Source: Dendrophyllia cribrosa (lineage: Eukaryota; Cnidaria; Anthozoa; Scleractinia; Dendrophylliidae). From it: a stretch of 64,000 nucleotides of DNA. The position numbers were made by a program, and so were the translations under genes. The stretch is taken from assembly GCA_024195265.1 (NCBI GenBank), contig JAJLRJ010000008.1:43032953-43096952 (forward strand), given 5' to 3'. Below, piece after piece: positions 11,953-24,900 of the stretch; the stretch's first letter is position 1, and the number at the start of each line of letters is the position of its first letter. Under the pieces are notes generated by a model. It saw nothing but the letters and a program-made list of their open reading frames with translations, was not told where the DNA came from and made no database searches.

Positions 11953-12452
11953 CTCTGTCTTTGCTCGCCAGCTGCACCTGAATATGGTGAATAGAATGGG
12001 TCTGTAGTAAAAAAAAATAACAGTCTGCCATGCAAATAACATGTTTCCCTTTTACCAAAAAAATTAATGAAAAATTGGGAATAATTCATATCATGCATCA
12101 ATGAATTTCTTTGCAAATTAAGTTTTTCCTTATCTCGTTCATTTTAAACTTTTATTAAACAAATATTTCACTTTGCGTGTTGATCAACACCAAACAAAAA
12201 ATATTAAATCATTCAGAATACTATCCAACTTGTTGTTGAGGAAGACAAAGATTAAAACATACACTCTTTAGGAACAATATACAACATAAGCTTAAGTCAA
12301 TACAATTTAAATCAATCAAAATAAAATATTATTGCTCTCTATCACGCAATCAAAAATTAGAGCCTTTAAAGCCCGCGCAGATCACAGTGGCATGATTACC
12401 AGAAAGAAAAAAATTTAATTAAACTTATCCAAACATACAAGATTAAGCTTAC

Positions 12453-12969
12453 CCGAAGGTTCCAATGTGGTCTCGACTGGTTTCCAATGCAGAATTACGC
12501 CGACTCACAGATAGTTCACTCAAATACGTCACTTGTGCCGGTCAAATAACTTAAGCTTAAATTAAGCTGAATGTTATTTGCTTTTGTGTTGCTCGGATTT
12601 TGTATAAATTGTAAGCTTCAACGTCACGATTATTAGCCATGCGAATCCTTACGGCACACGAAATATTTTTTTAAAATTAATTTGGTGGTTAGTACGTGAG
12701 AAAAACAAGTAAAAAGCTACAGGTTATCCGTTGTTACCCCGTGAAGCTTAAAATAGACGTACAACTCCCTGTATGTAAAACGCTGTATAATTGTCAAAAA
12801 CGCCATCTTGTATTGGCTTCTTGTCACTTGGTAGTACTTCATGTAAAGCTATGTGTAATGTCCGAGCCTTCCCACAAGCATAAAGTCGAGGCCATAAGTC
12901 CTTCCTGGAATCGAGGCGATCGGAGACAAGATGGCGGCCTCGAAGATATAAATTATCAACAACAGAAAT
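12453..12969. promoter_or_regulatory. Divergent promoter region between TANGO2 and the rabaptin gene
   Basis: TANGO2 (minus) and the rabaptin gene (plus) start head to head about 0.5 kb apart, counting from a likely TANGO2 noncoding-exon donor (CTTCG then GTAAGC, minus strand, 12453). Near the rabaptin start, ACAAGATGGCGGCC at 12926-12939 matches the extended YY1 core AAGATGGCGGC, often placed just after a start site in TATA-less promoters. No TATA box is evident. Start sites are inferred, not seen. Confidence 0.5.
12931..12951 (+). promoter_or_regulatory. Short upstream ORF in the rabaptin 5' leader
   Basis: ATG inside the YY1-like motif starts a six-codon frame (MAASKI, stop TAA) that ends 18 bases before the main ATG at 12970. 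If the start site lies upstream, it could reduce initiation at the main ATG. Confidence 0.4.
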
Positions 12970-15900
12970 ATGGAGGAGGTACAAAGCAATGCAGAGGATC
13001 TCCCTGACGGTAAATTCACACTCATTTATTTAAGGTATTTTTGTTATTTTTAAGGTGCAAACAAGTGCTGACATTGCGTTCTATTTTATTTACAGATGTG
13101 TCTGTCCTCAGGGCAACAATTAAAGATCTGAGGCGAAGAGAACAGCAGCTTTTAAAATATAAAGAACAAAGCGAAATAGAATTCGGTCAGAGGAGAGCAA
13201 AGTTTAAAGAGATATACATGGCTAGAGAAGGTGAGAATATAAAGCCATATTTCTGTTGCTAAATATCAGGATCCCGGAAACTTTTATGCGCACTACATCC
13301 TTGAGTCAACGCCTTTGCGTGTCTTTTTATTTTTAGCCGCGCATTTCATTTCATTTCCACTGATCTGCATGAGGGCAAAATAAGCACTTGAAAACAATAG
13401 CTGCCATAGTCCAAGTCCAATGTCCATCGTTTGTTTTCCTCGACCATTCCTCCCTTTTCTGGCAAAAAAAATACACAGTCAAGGTTCACTGCAAGTCTTC
13501 TACTATTTAACCCAAAATTTGCTGTGTAAACTCACTTGAAGTTTGTCTGTCTCAACAACATTAGCAAGCTACATGACTCGAAAAAAGACAGGTACTGACT
13601 TGGTAATTTTACCAGCATTCTAGAAGAAAATAAGACAAATTCTATTAACGATTGTCAAGACCTTTGAACTGACTTAATAATCCAGTGACTACCTTATTGG
13701 TACTAATTTTCGCGGGCACTTAATTTCGCGAAAAAAAAGTCAGCATATTTCGCGGGTCTTTATTTTCGCGATTTGGGTGCAAAATTATTTTCTTAGGGAA
13801 TTAATTTTCGCGAAAATGAAAAAAAAAAAACATTTTATTTCGAGAATTTTATTATTTTACACTTCTTATTGCTGAAAATCATCAACTCATAACAAAACCA
13901 AACTATAGAAACCGCATCGTGTACCATAGGCATAGTCAGACATTATCCTTATGCTTAACGTTCTTTGCAATTGTATAATACAAGGAATACTTGAAAAGTA
14001 TAAACTGATTGTCGTTTCAAATTACAAAGAACCCGGGATAGATGGCCATTTCGATGACTGTACAAAAGAGGTGCTGAAAGGACTTGAATATGACGATAGC
14101 GGTACAGATGAAGAGGTTCAAAGCAACACAGATAGTGAAATTTGACTGTTAAACTGTTGTTTATCATCTGTAGGCATGCCATAGAGCTTTTACACGTTAT
14201 ACACAATACGTAGACATGTGTTTCTTCATTAAATTGAGAAAACGAGAAATATAGGAGGGTATTAAATTTCGCGACATTAAAGTTCGCGGGAATTTTTTTT
14301 CGCGTCGCTTTAAGTTCGCGATTTTTTTTAAATCGCGAAAATCGCGAAATTAAAGCGACGCGAAAATTAGTACCAATAAGGTAGCTTGAGAAATACTACA
14401 AAACTACCATGTTGGTGGTTATGGTTTACAAGAGGAAATGGATTAAATCAAGAGAAGTAAAGACATGTTCCCAGGGACTAAGATTATTTTATTCTAGAAC
14501 AAGTGCTAATATCCAGCCATGCAATGTACCTGTGGTTCTTTTATTCTGTCACTCACATAATGTCGATAAATAACCCTCGAACCAGAAAAGGGAGAATTAT
14601 AGATCTTTTATTACACCATAAAATGGCAAAAAGAAGGGAGCGATTTTAGAATACCCGTCCACTTATTTACATGCCCCTAAACGTTTTAAAGAACGAAGCA
14701 TATGAAAACAAAAGGATTCATTCTTATTCAATGAGATGCAAATAAGTGGACGGGTATTCTACAGTTTAGCCAAAAGACGTTCAAGGAAATTCAAGATGTC
14801 CAGACTACAACAAGAACAACAAAAAACATTAATCACCCCTAGAAAGTTATTTTCAGAATCAACTCTATGTACATTGAATAGAATAAAATGGTAAAATATT
14901 TCTTGTTTTGAACGTCCCGTTTGTGAGTTACAGAGATTTGAATTTACAAAATGCTAATTAGATGACGTTAACCCGAGAATTTATCATTATTTCTATGCCA
15001 ATTTACAATGCGCAGTTTACAGCTTGAGGATAATAAATTTGATATTAAATACTTAACCCATTGACACCTGAACCGCCCGTAACCGCCTGTACAAGACTCC
15101 ACTGCTTTAAAAAATTGTAACTTTCTCAATCGTGCGAACATTGCCTTAACTAGCAGTTGTGAGCATTGACTAGAAAGTCTTTCAAATTGAGATACCCAAT
15201 AAACACAAAAAAGTCAGCGATTTTTACAGAATATCAGCATTTGAATTTGGACAATAACAAAAATTACCGTTTTTAACGTCATAGAAAAACAACAAAAATC
15301 ATGTTTTTGCCTTTAGTTTTTTTTATTCAAATCATCGTGGCAAACCCAAAAGTCAACATTTACAGCAAAATTCAGTCCTAGTCCTAGCTTAGCAGTGAAG
15401 TTTTTTGCTCTTATTCGTTGCTCGGGCCGAGCTACAGCTTCTTATTTTAGTGCATACTCACCTTGCCTCGATTTTCAACATCACCACCGCACTGCATGCT
15501 GGGAAATAAAAGGATTTTTCGACAGCGTTCATTCCGTCCTCCGCAATTTTCATATATATACTAAGTCCACAGCCACTCTGACCCACCGCCAAAATTTCGC
15601 GCTTGTTGTGTTCTCCTGTGGTCGCAACTTCCAAAATATGCCGCGGTAGGTCGAGAAATTCATCCAGAGTCGAGTCCCAAAGCTACTTTGTTTCCAGGCG
15701 GCCATTTTTCCAGTTCAACGAGCAACGAGCCAAATTCGTTAACGAAGTACAACACCTAACTCGCTTCGTTGAGAAGTGGACTCTGAACTACCTCCAAGCT
15801 TAATGATGCTCATCAGGCAGCTACTAAAGATGAAAAATGGCTGTGAACTTACCAAAAATCGTAGATAATTCATATTGGACCCTTTATTGCAAATCAACCA

Positions 15901-18900
15901 TGCAAAATGAGATCGTCACAATGATGTTTCCAGTAAACTCGAACCTTCAGTGTTTTAGAACAGCAGCACTTTCAATGGTAACTCCAAATATGAAGTCACG
16001 AAATCCTATGGGGCGTGTGTATGCAGAAAATCACTCAAAAATGTAAAAATCCTCAGGTGTCAATGGGTTAAAATAAACTGTGGATAGTCAATTATTGATT
16101 CGTAAAAAATATTACTTGGAGGTGAAAACAAGTAGTTGTATAATAAATGATTCCTGGGTTGACGTCATCTAATTAGCATTTTGTAAATTCAAATCTCTAT
16201 AACTCACTAACACGACGTTCAAAACAAGAAATATTTTACCATTTTTGCTGCGGAACGAGCGCAGCGAGTGAGCAGCAACATAATCAGGATTTAAGAGAAA
16301 TATATGAGAAAAAAAATAAAAGCTAGGAAAAATCTCGAATTGATCTCTTTTTACCAGAATTCACTGCGCCACGAACACATTTTGGGCCAGAATGCACTGC
16401 TCCACGAACAATAGCCTCGCTTGCTGCTTCAAGCTGGGGGGCTGCAAGATTTGTAATATTTTGGTCCAACATGTCCCAGTCGAAATTGGAACTGAAGTGT
16501 CGAAGACTACTGCGAGGACTGTGAGGCATGGTGATAGGACCGTTGGATAGCAAAGATTTTCGAAGATTGTACGGAATAAAAGACAAATTTATTTTGAAAT
16601 CACTCCCACAGCGGTCAATGAGACTGAACTGAGCTGAGCGCGTGGGGACGTGAAACTTGAGCTGAGCGCGTGGAGACGCGAACATGATACAGCAAGCTAT
16701 TTTAGTAACGCAACATACTCATTATAGACATTGCAAGAACTTAAGGTTACAGTGTACCTTCAGATCGAAAATTTATGGAAATTTTTTTTTTGGCGTCAAA
16801 ATAAAGTTTACAGAATGAACTTTCATCCCAAAAAAAATTATCGAAAAATAGTGAAAATTGACGGAGAAATGACGGTATAACTTTTGTGGGCGGAGTTTGT
16901 TTATGAAGCGATATGTTTTTTTAAGCGCTGTTTTCTCAAAGTTAATTTTTCGCTTGTAGGGGACACTTTAAAAAGCTACAACTCAAAGGGAATTTGTTCG
17001 ATTTTCCTCAAATTTGGACAGAAGCTAGGCTAACATATAATCAACAAAAACGTGTCGGCGAATTTCTTATTTCCGAAAACTTTTTCGTCAAGAGCCATTT
17101 CCGTGCGATCACTCCAATTTTTTTTCTCCCCTTTTCGAAAATATTCTGTAACTTTTCACTGCAATTGAATATGGGAAATCGCCGACACGTTTTTTTAGCG
17201 CTTCGTGTCCGGAAACCCGAGAACAAATCAAATTAGCAAAATACAATAATCGCTTTGAGTTATAGCGTTTTAAAGCTAATTCGGACGTTTGAATTTAGAC
17301 GTCGTAAAAAATTCAACAATTCATTTTATTACCAAATAGTTTTCATATTTAGATAGCCAGCTCTATAAGCTTTAATTTGATATCTGGGTTTAGGTATATT
17401 AAGTGTAATCTTAAGACGCTAGAGCTGTTATACTGGAGACACCCCCGAAGGTACACTGTAACCTTAATGCGTGAATTACAAAACAAAATTAGTCTTATCA
17501 GCTGGAGTTTTCGTCGATTCATCCCGGTTACATTTGCTTTGCTTCCTCTCAATAAACGAAAGAGAAAATTCTGTAATACCAGCCGGACGATAAAACAGCA
17601 TTATTACAACAAATTTACCGCAGCAATTACTATCTTTTGGATACACTAGTTTATTTTAACTATTCAATGTACATAGAGTTGATTCTGAAAATAACTTTCT
17701 AGGGGTGATAGGCACTTTAATAGCAGAGAAAGCATGACACACAGTTTTGTGCTGTCCTATTTCAGGTCATCTTTCATTTGTGGGATACTTTCTCATTCTT
17801 TCAAAGAAACCGGGAAAGGGTTTAGCATTTTCTTTCTTCAATTAAAACTAATTTTTGAGGAAGAATCACAGTGTGCACTTGAAGAGACATTATTATGATT
17901 TCTGCTGTTAGTGGCAATCATAATATTTACCAGTGTGGGACGTTTAAAACAACAGTCCTGCTCTCACTGATCATTAAAAAGTGTGCTGGAATCTGAGAGC
18001 CGTGGAAACTTCTTAAAATATAAAAATATGTGAAAGGGTTGACTCAAAAGGGTTTCTATAATAGACGAGACTCCTTCTAATAGGCTCTCATAAATGTCTT
18101 AAGATTGAGTGTTGAAAAAACTGTTACAAAGACAGTCAGACGTTTCTGGATAACCCCTTCATCAATGTTTGTGTTCTCATGAGACAAACGCTCGTGCTCA
18201 CGTAAAAATTTGTTGTGTGTACGCCAGTAAAAACATATTCAAATAAAAGGCGAATTCGAGCGTGCGCTTAGCGCGCATAAATGCGACAGAGAATGAAAAA
18301 TGAATATTTTTGAATGGCATACACACAACAAATTTGACGTGAACACAAACGTTTGTCTTGTGAGAACACAAACACTGACGAAGGGGTTATCCCTGAAATG
18401 TCTGACAGTCTTTGTAACAGTTTTTCAGCACTCAGTCTTAACTAAATTTCAATATTATCATTCAACGTGAGTGCTATGCAGCAAAAAATATTTTTTGTGC
18501 TCTTAAAAATGTGTATTTTGCAAGTGTCAGATAGAAATACCTGCAGGTATATAAGTATGTACAATGCACTTCTCTCACAAGATGTGTGGTGAGGTTATGC
18601 TTACCTAGAAAAGTAGGCGGACAAGGTTTACTGGTAATGGCCACTGAAGACTGCGTGGATCAGGCTATATTACGCTTGGCTGATTATGTTGCCAACAAGC
18701 TAGGAATCTAAACAGAGACATGGCCACTGGGCTGTCCACTGGGACCTGTGTGACCAAAAATTAATAGGCTAGAATGTTGTGAAAAGTGGCTTGAACATGT
18801 TCCAGAAGGCAGCATAGAAAATTTAGTGAATAAACAAACAAAAACTCATTGTACATGAGAAGACGAGAATGTGCCAAATCATAGACATGTAATACTATTT

Positions 18901-21900
18901 TGAGTGGTTAACCTCACTGGAGAAACTTGAAAAAAAAAAATGACATTTGGGGATTTAAAGTGCCCCTGTAATCAAATTTTTGATTTTCATATTTTTACAT
19001 TTTTCGTGTACAATTAGACTTTCTTACTCATCTTGCCAAATTTGAAAATTTGAGTCTTTGACGTCACTTTCTCCAATTCGCAACCAAGCCTTGGAACAAG
19101 GTTGATTAATGGCGGTCGTAAATTCTCGGAAATAAATGTTAAAATAAAATGACTTCTGATTTTTGTAATGGATTGAAATTTGGCAAGATGAGTAAGAAAG
19201 TCTAATAGTACACGAAAATGTAAAAAAATGAAAATCAAAAATTTGATCATAGGGGCACTTTAAGACAGTGGTTGTTGTTATTGTTAATAGATTGATTATT
19301 TTTTTACTTCAGATGAGCTTGCAAAAGAAAAGGCAAAGCTCAAGGCAAGTCAGGATGAAGCAAGAAAATTAAAAGCTGAACTCAATCAAGTGATTGCTGA
19401 AGGCGATGGATACAGAGCTGCTGCAGCTTTGTCAGAAAGCTCTCAGAAGGAGGAACTGTTATCACTACACATGAAATATCAAGAGGAGATTGCCTCATTA
19501 CAACATATTATGTCTGGTAAGCAATGCAGCCCCCTGCAGTGATTTTTCATTGAGTTTTAAAGGCACATTTACATGGGAAATATTTTGTGCAAATTATTTT
19601 TGTTGCACTTTTTGTGCTATTTTGTGGCACACACAAGTTGCATCTTCAAATCACGTGTGTAAACTAGCGCAATTTTGGCACGATTTGTCCCGTGGCATAT
19701 GTCACAGCCAAAATCACACAGAAATTGCTGCTAGTTTACACTTCTGACAAAAGTTGCATTTAGTTATTTTACTTGTAAAATGTAGTCAGTTTCTACTAAG
19801 AGCATATTATTGTCTTGGTTCGTGCCACGGCCGGCACATTCATGTCTTTCAACTGCAAATGGCTGTCAATAATTTCTATCGATCACAACAAGTCCTTGCG
19901 TTATGTACTTTGCAGTGTTACAATATCTTCTCAAACTCAGTATAGTGTTTGCTATTCACGTGGCAAGAATTAATTTGAGCAAAAATTCCAGGTAAGTTAG
20001 CCCTTTCTAACAGTTAGCAGGAAGTTTTAAAGTTGAAATATTTTTGTCAAAGTAACCAGTTATGGCGACAATAAGATTTATAAACTAAAAAGTGAAAATT
20101 GTACTCACCAAGCTGGGCAAGTGATGTACAATTTGTACTCGCCCAAAAGGATTTAAACTTGCATTGGTGAGTTGGCAAGCTGGTGATATTTTATAGACAG
20201 TACAGAGATGGCAAAATAATACCAGATACAGTACACATGTAAGGTATTACAAGTTTTATGTTATTATTACAGACGCTGTGAGCGAGGCAAAGGAGAATGC
20301 TGCTGAACAGTTTGAATTAGAAAAACACAATTTTATGGCAAGAAACCAAAGACTTGAAAATGAAGTAAAAAACTTAAAATCACTGCTCTCGTCTGATGGT
20401 GAAGGCGGCAGTCGACCCAGAATGCTGTCTGGTTTGTCTGATGCAGTCGTTGGTGCAATAAGAAGGAACACAGCAACAAGCCAAACATCTTCACATGATG
20501 CAGAACAAGCTGTTACTAATGCTACAAAGTCCCTGGAAAAAAGCATGGAAAAGGTAATTAGCAGTTTAGTGTGATAAGAGTATCATATTCAATCACATAC
20601 ACTGTTCTAATTATTATTAGGTGAAGGTGTGGTGTGTAGTGGTTTGCTCGTCAGATTTTCAACAGGTTGGTTCAAGCCTGGTCTCTGCTGTTGTTTTGTT
20701 TCCTTAGACAAACTTTGCTCTACTTTGTCTCTCTTCATCCAGGGTCCGGTTGTTCGAAAGTCAGTTAACGCTAACCTAGGATTAAAACTTAACCGAGGAT
20801 TTAATTTCTCTTGTTAGAAGTGTTTTCAAAAGCTAATTATAAGTTTCATGCGAAGACAAGTCAGAGACGAAACTAAAGGACAAAAATACTTTGGAAAAAT
20901 CTCCATTGATTAGTTATTTAACTGGAATCAAAATTGATGCTAACCCTGGGTTAGCTTAACCGCGCTTTAAACAACCCGGCCACATAAATGGGTATCGGCA
21001 ACATAATGCTGGAGGGTAACCTTGCGATGGACTAGCATCCCATCCAGGGGAGGGGGAGAAATACTCTCAGTCATTTCCTGCTATGGAAACAGGCATAAGC
21101 TTCGGCAGCTGTTTGTGTGCAAAAGTGATAACTAAATCTTTCTTCCCCTTCCTTAGGCCCAAGAAGATGCAGAGGCATGGAGATCAATTGTCATGCCATT
21201 AGAAGAGGTATTTACTATCTATTTGATTCTTAATGTACAATTGGGAAGCAGTAAGGTAAAACTTATAGAAACAACTGTGGTAAGAATAACAACCAAGTAA
21301 ACTAGCAGTATGTGGAGGTGGGGTGGAGTAGTGGTTATACGTCAGTCTTTCCCTGAAGGTCCGTGGTTCAAGCCTGGTCTCTGCTGTATGTGGAGGTGGC
21401 GTGGAGTAGTGGTTATACGTCAGTCTTTCCCTGAAGGTCCGTGGTTCAAGCCTGGTCTCTGCTGTATTTGGAGGTGGGGTGGAGTAGTGGTTATACGTCA
21501 GTCTTTCCCTGAAGGTCCGTGGTTCAAGCCTGGTCTCTGCTGTATGTGGAGGTGGGGTGGAGTAGTGGTTATATGTCAGTCTTTCCCTGAAGGTCAGTGG
21601 TTCAAGCCTGGTCTCTGCTGTATGTGGAGGTGGGGTGGAGTAGTGGTTATACATCAGTCTTTCCCTGAAGGTCAGTGGTTCAAGCCTGGTCTCTGCTGTA
21701 TGTGGAGGTGGGGTGGAGTAGTGGTTATACATCAGTCTTTTCCTGAAGGTCAGTGGTTCAAGCCTGGTCTCTGCTGTCATGTTGTTTTATTAGACAAGAA
21801 ACTTGCTGTACACCCTTTCTCTTTTCACCCAGGTGTATAAATGGGTACTGGCGCCATAATGCTGGGGGAAACCTTGTGATGGACTAGCATCCCATCCAGG

Positions 21901-24900
21901 GGGAGTAGTAATACTCCCAGTCACTTCATACTTTATAAACCAGGTCACCCTGTGATGGACTAGCATCCCATCCGGGGGGACTAGCTGTAATACTCTCAGT
22001 TGCTTCATGCTAATCTCTGGCAGTTGTGACCCACTTACAGCAGTAATTAACACTTTATTACAGGGGTGTGTTCACAATAGAGTAATGAACAGTTGACTAA
22101 AGCCTACATGTAGTTGTATTTCTGTTTTTAAAAGTTTTCCTTTTCAATGTATAACTAAGTAAAAAAAAACTTATTGCACTGTACATACATTTAATATTTG
22201 ACTCTGATGTCATTTTACCTGAAAAGGGGAAGAGAACATGCAAAATATCTGAGCATACTAAACAGTAGATTGCTGTATTACATCTTAGTATCCTGGTTTA
22301 AAGACACAGAAGCAATTATAAATAAAGGAATTTCAGTCAAATAATAAAATAATCCATTATTCGAAGGTTTAAGAGTTAATATGTGCAGACATTTTTCTCA
22401 TTGCTCTCAACATTTTTTCTCGCCCCTGTGGGGCTCGAAAAAATACTACGCAACTCGTAAAATATCCTCTTAATCCATCGAATAAGGTGTATGTATAGCA
22501 TTTCATTGGTAAAAAGGCAAACACACATGCACTCCCATCACCGTAAACATCTTTGATTAATAGAAACCCTGTCAAGCAGATGGAACAGCAAGCAAACACA
22601 CAAACTAAATAATGTAGAACTTCAACCAGTATGACAAAAGGGGTCAACTTCAATAGCTTTCTATGCTTTCTAAAAGCAAGTGGAATTGTGTATTAATTAC
22701 TGATTTCATTTCATTTAGGAATTATCATTTTATAAGACAAAGTTGAAAGATGCACAAGAAAAACTTCATATCGCAGAAGCCAAGATTAAGGTTTGTCATA
22801 CCATCCTTTGAGTTGCAATGTACTTTTAATTGTGTTTGTTAAAAGCAGAGCTCAGCACTTCTACAGTACTAGGGAAAACTTTTGATCATGTAATTATAAT
22901 TTAACAACAGTACCAGTAATTTATTGTTGTTGCCTTTTTCAGGAAGGAGAAAGCAAAAATGAAGAAAGAAAATCCAAGGATGAAGAACCATTATCAAGAG
23001 AAAGGTTTGACGAGATTCAAGAAAACGTGAGTAGATCCACTACCATCCTTTCTCTGTAAAGCAAACAATATGCAGTGGTCATCATTGTTTAACCCTGTAA
23101 TTGACAAGAGTGAAAAAAATAAAAATAAAAAAAATCCCAAATTTAATTTTGTAAAATATTGCAAAACAAATGGTACCATGCAAAAGTACTGCCGAAGAGG
23201 TTTCATTTGGATGGTCACACCATAGGATTTCATCAACAGACTCAAAAGTTAGAACAAATGGTACCATGCAAAAGTACTGCTGAAGAGGTTTCATTTGAAT
23301 GGTCACACCATAGGATTTCATCAACAGACTCAAAAATTAGAACTACATAATTTTATTGACTCTAGGAAGGAAAGGGTAAATCAAGTATATAATTTTTTAG
23401 TATGTACTGAAACAGTGGATAGCATTGTTGGCGCGCTCTGTTTGGCTACTGAAACTCGGAATAGCAAGTGCTATTCACCTCCCAGCAATTTGCGGGCGAA
23501 AATTGTAATCGTTGACAGGAATAAATGAGTTAAAAAGCATCATTTTCGTTATATTATCTCACTGTTTCAGTATATACTAATTATTTGCAGCTCGGTAAAT
23601 ATCCACCACTACCCACCTCCACTTCGGTGAATAGTTGTTAAATATTCAGTCATTAGCATCATTGATGATGAAGGTGCAGTTTGACACACATATATTTTTT
23701 ATTTATAACAGATAAAGGAATTAAACCAATATCTTGAAGCTGAGCGATCATCAAGAACAGATTTGGAAATGTATGTGGCTGTTCTCAACACACAAAAAGG
23801 TTAGTCAGCTTTAATTTGCTTTGTTTGTATCATGTTTTGTGTTTGGTTTATTATTGTTACATTGTAACCCAGATATACTGTACATACTTGACCAACAACT
23901 AAAAAATAAATTAATTTTATGATCTAATGGCTATTTTATATAAGAAAGTTCCATCTTAAGTTCACTGATGCTAAAAATGTTTGGATCTGTTAGAAAATTT
24001 TCATCAGACATTTTCAAACATGATTTTCTTTATTATTTATATTATTTCTAAAAAATTTTCCTTGCCACAAAATGTAAACAAAACTAAATAATGACGTTTA
24101 TTAACATAATCAGTTATTTTTCTCATATTTTGTTTTCAGGAGTTTTGCAAGAAGATTCTGATAAACTAAGAAAAGACCTTCACAATGGTAAGAAATTTGT
24201 AACTTGTGTATACTAAATTAATTCTCCATCCTTATCTCTCTACACTGCATGTTAGGAGAAGTCATAAGCCATTGCTTATATTTCTTTTTCTTGAGAGAAA
24301 ATGTCACCAGCAATTGTAACTACGATAAGTAATCAATTTGATAAAAAAGCAAGGCTGATTCATGGTAGGGAAATTATTTTTTTGTAAGCTACAATGTAGC
24401 CTCGTCACTCCTGACCATTGGTGTTTGTGTTTGTGTTAGTTTGTAGGATGTTAGGTTCTCAGTTTGTAGGTTGTTAGGCAGTCAGTTTGTTAGTTTGTTA
24501 TTGTAGGTTGCTAGGCAGTCAGTTTATTAGTTTGTAGGTTGTTAGGCAGTCAGTTTGTTAGTTTGTTATTGTAGGTTGTTAGGCAATCAGTTTGTTAGTT
24601 TGTAGGTTGCTAGGCAGTCAGTTTGTTAGTTTGTAGGTTGTTAGGCAGTCTGTTTGTTAGTTTGTAGGTTGCTAGGCAGTCAGTTTGTTATTAGAAGAAG
24701 GGCTCAGCCCGAAACGTTTGTGTTGTAAATGACATTGACACTTTTTAAAAGATTTAAACCTTTTTACTTTAGTCAGTTTGTTAGTTTGTAGGTTGTTAGG
24801 CAGTCAGTTTGTAGGTTGCTAGGCAGTCAGTTTGTTAGTTTGTAGGTTGTTACGCAGTCTGTTTGTTAGTTTGTAGGTTGCTAGGCAGTCAGTTTGTTAG

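Larger units (their letters stand above)
14829..17708. mobile_element. Long inverted-repeat element, its right arm split by a later insertion
   Basis: The left arm runs from TTAA at 14829 through TCACCCCTAGAAAGTTATTT and ..AAAATATTTCTTGTTTTGAACG to ..GCTAATTAGATGACGT near 14975. The matching right arm is in two pieces: 16160-16245 and 17663-17708. The roughly 1.4 kb between them (16246-17660) is a secondary insertion. The right flank reads TAGG instead of TTAA, so the target duplication is not clean. CCCTAGAAAG near the end resembles the known start of piggyBac ends. Confidence 0.65.

Noticed and set aside
21309..21778. Protein genes with 26-residue repeats on both strands
   Set aside because: The frames come from a 78-bp tandem SINE head; no start, splice or domain evidence.
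21309..21778. Functional tRNA genes
   Set aside because: A and B boxes are present but no cloverleaf with paired acceptor and anticodon stems could be drawn.
22369..22653. Minus-strand 94-residue hydrophobic protein
   Set aside because: No domain, no splice support, inside a rabaptin intron; similar hydrophobic frames arise by chance in AT-rich DNA.
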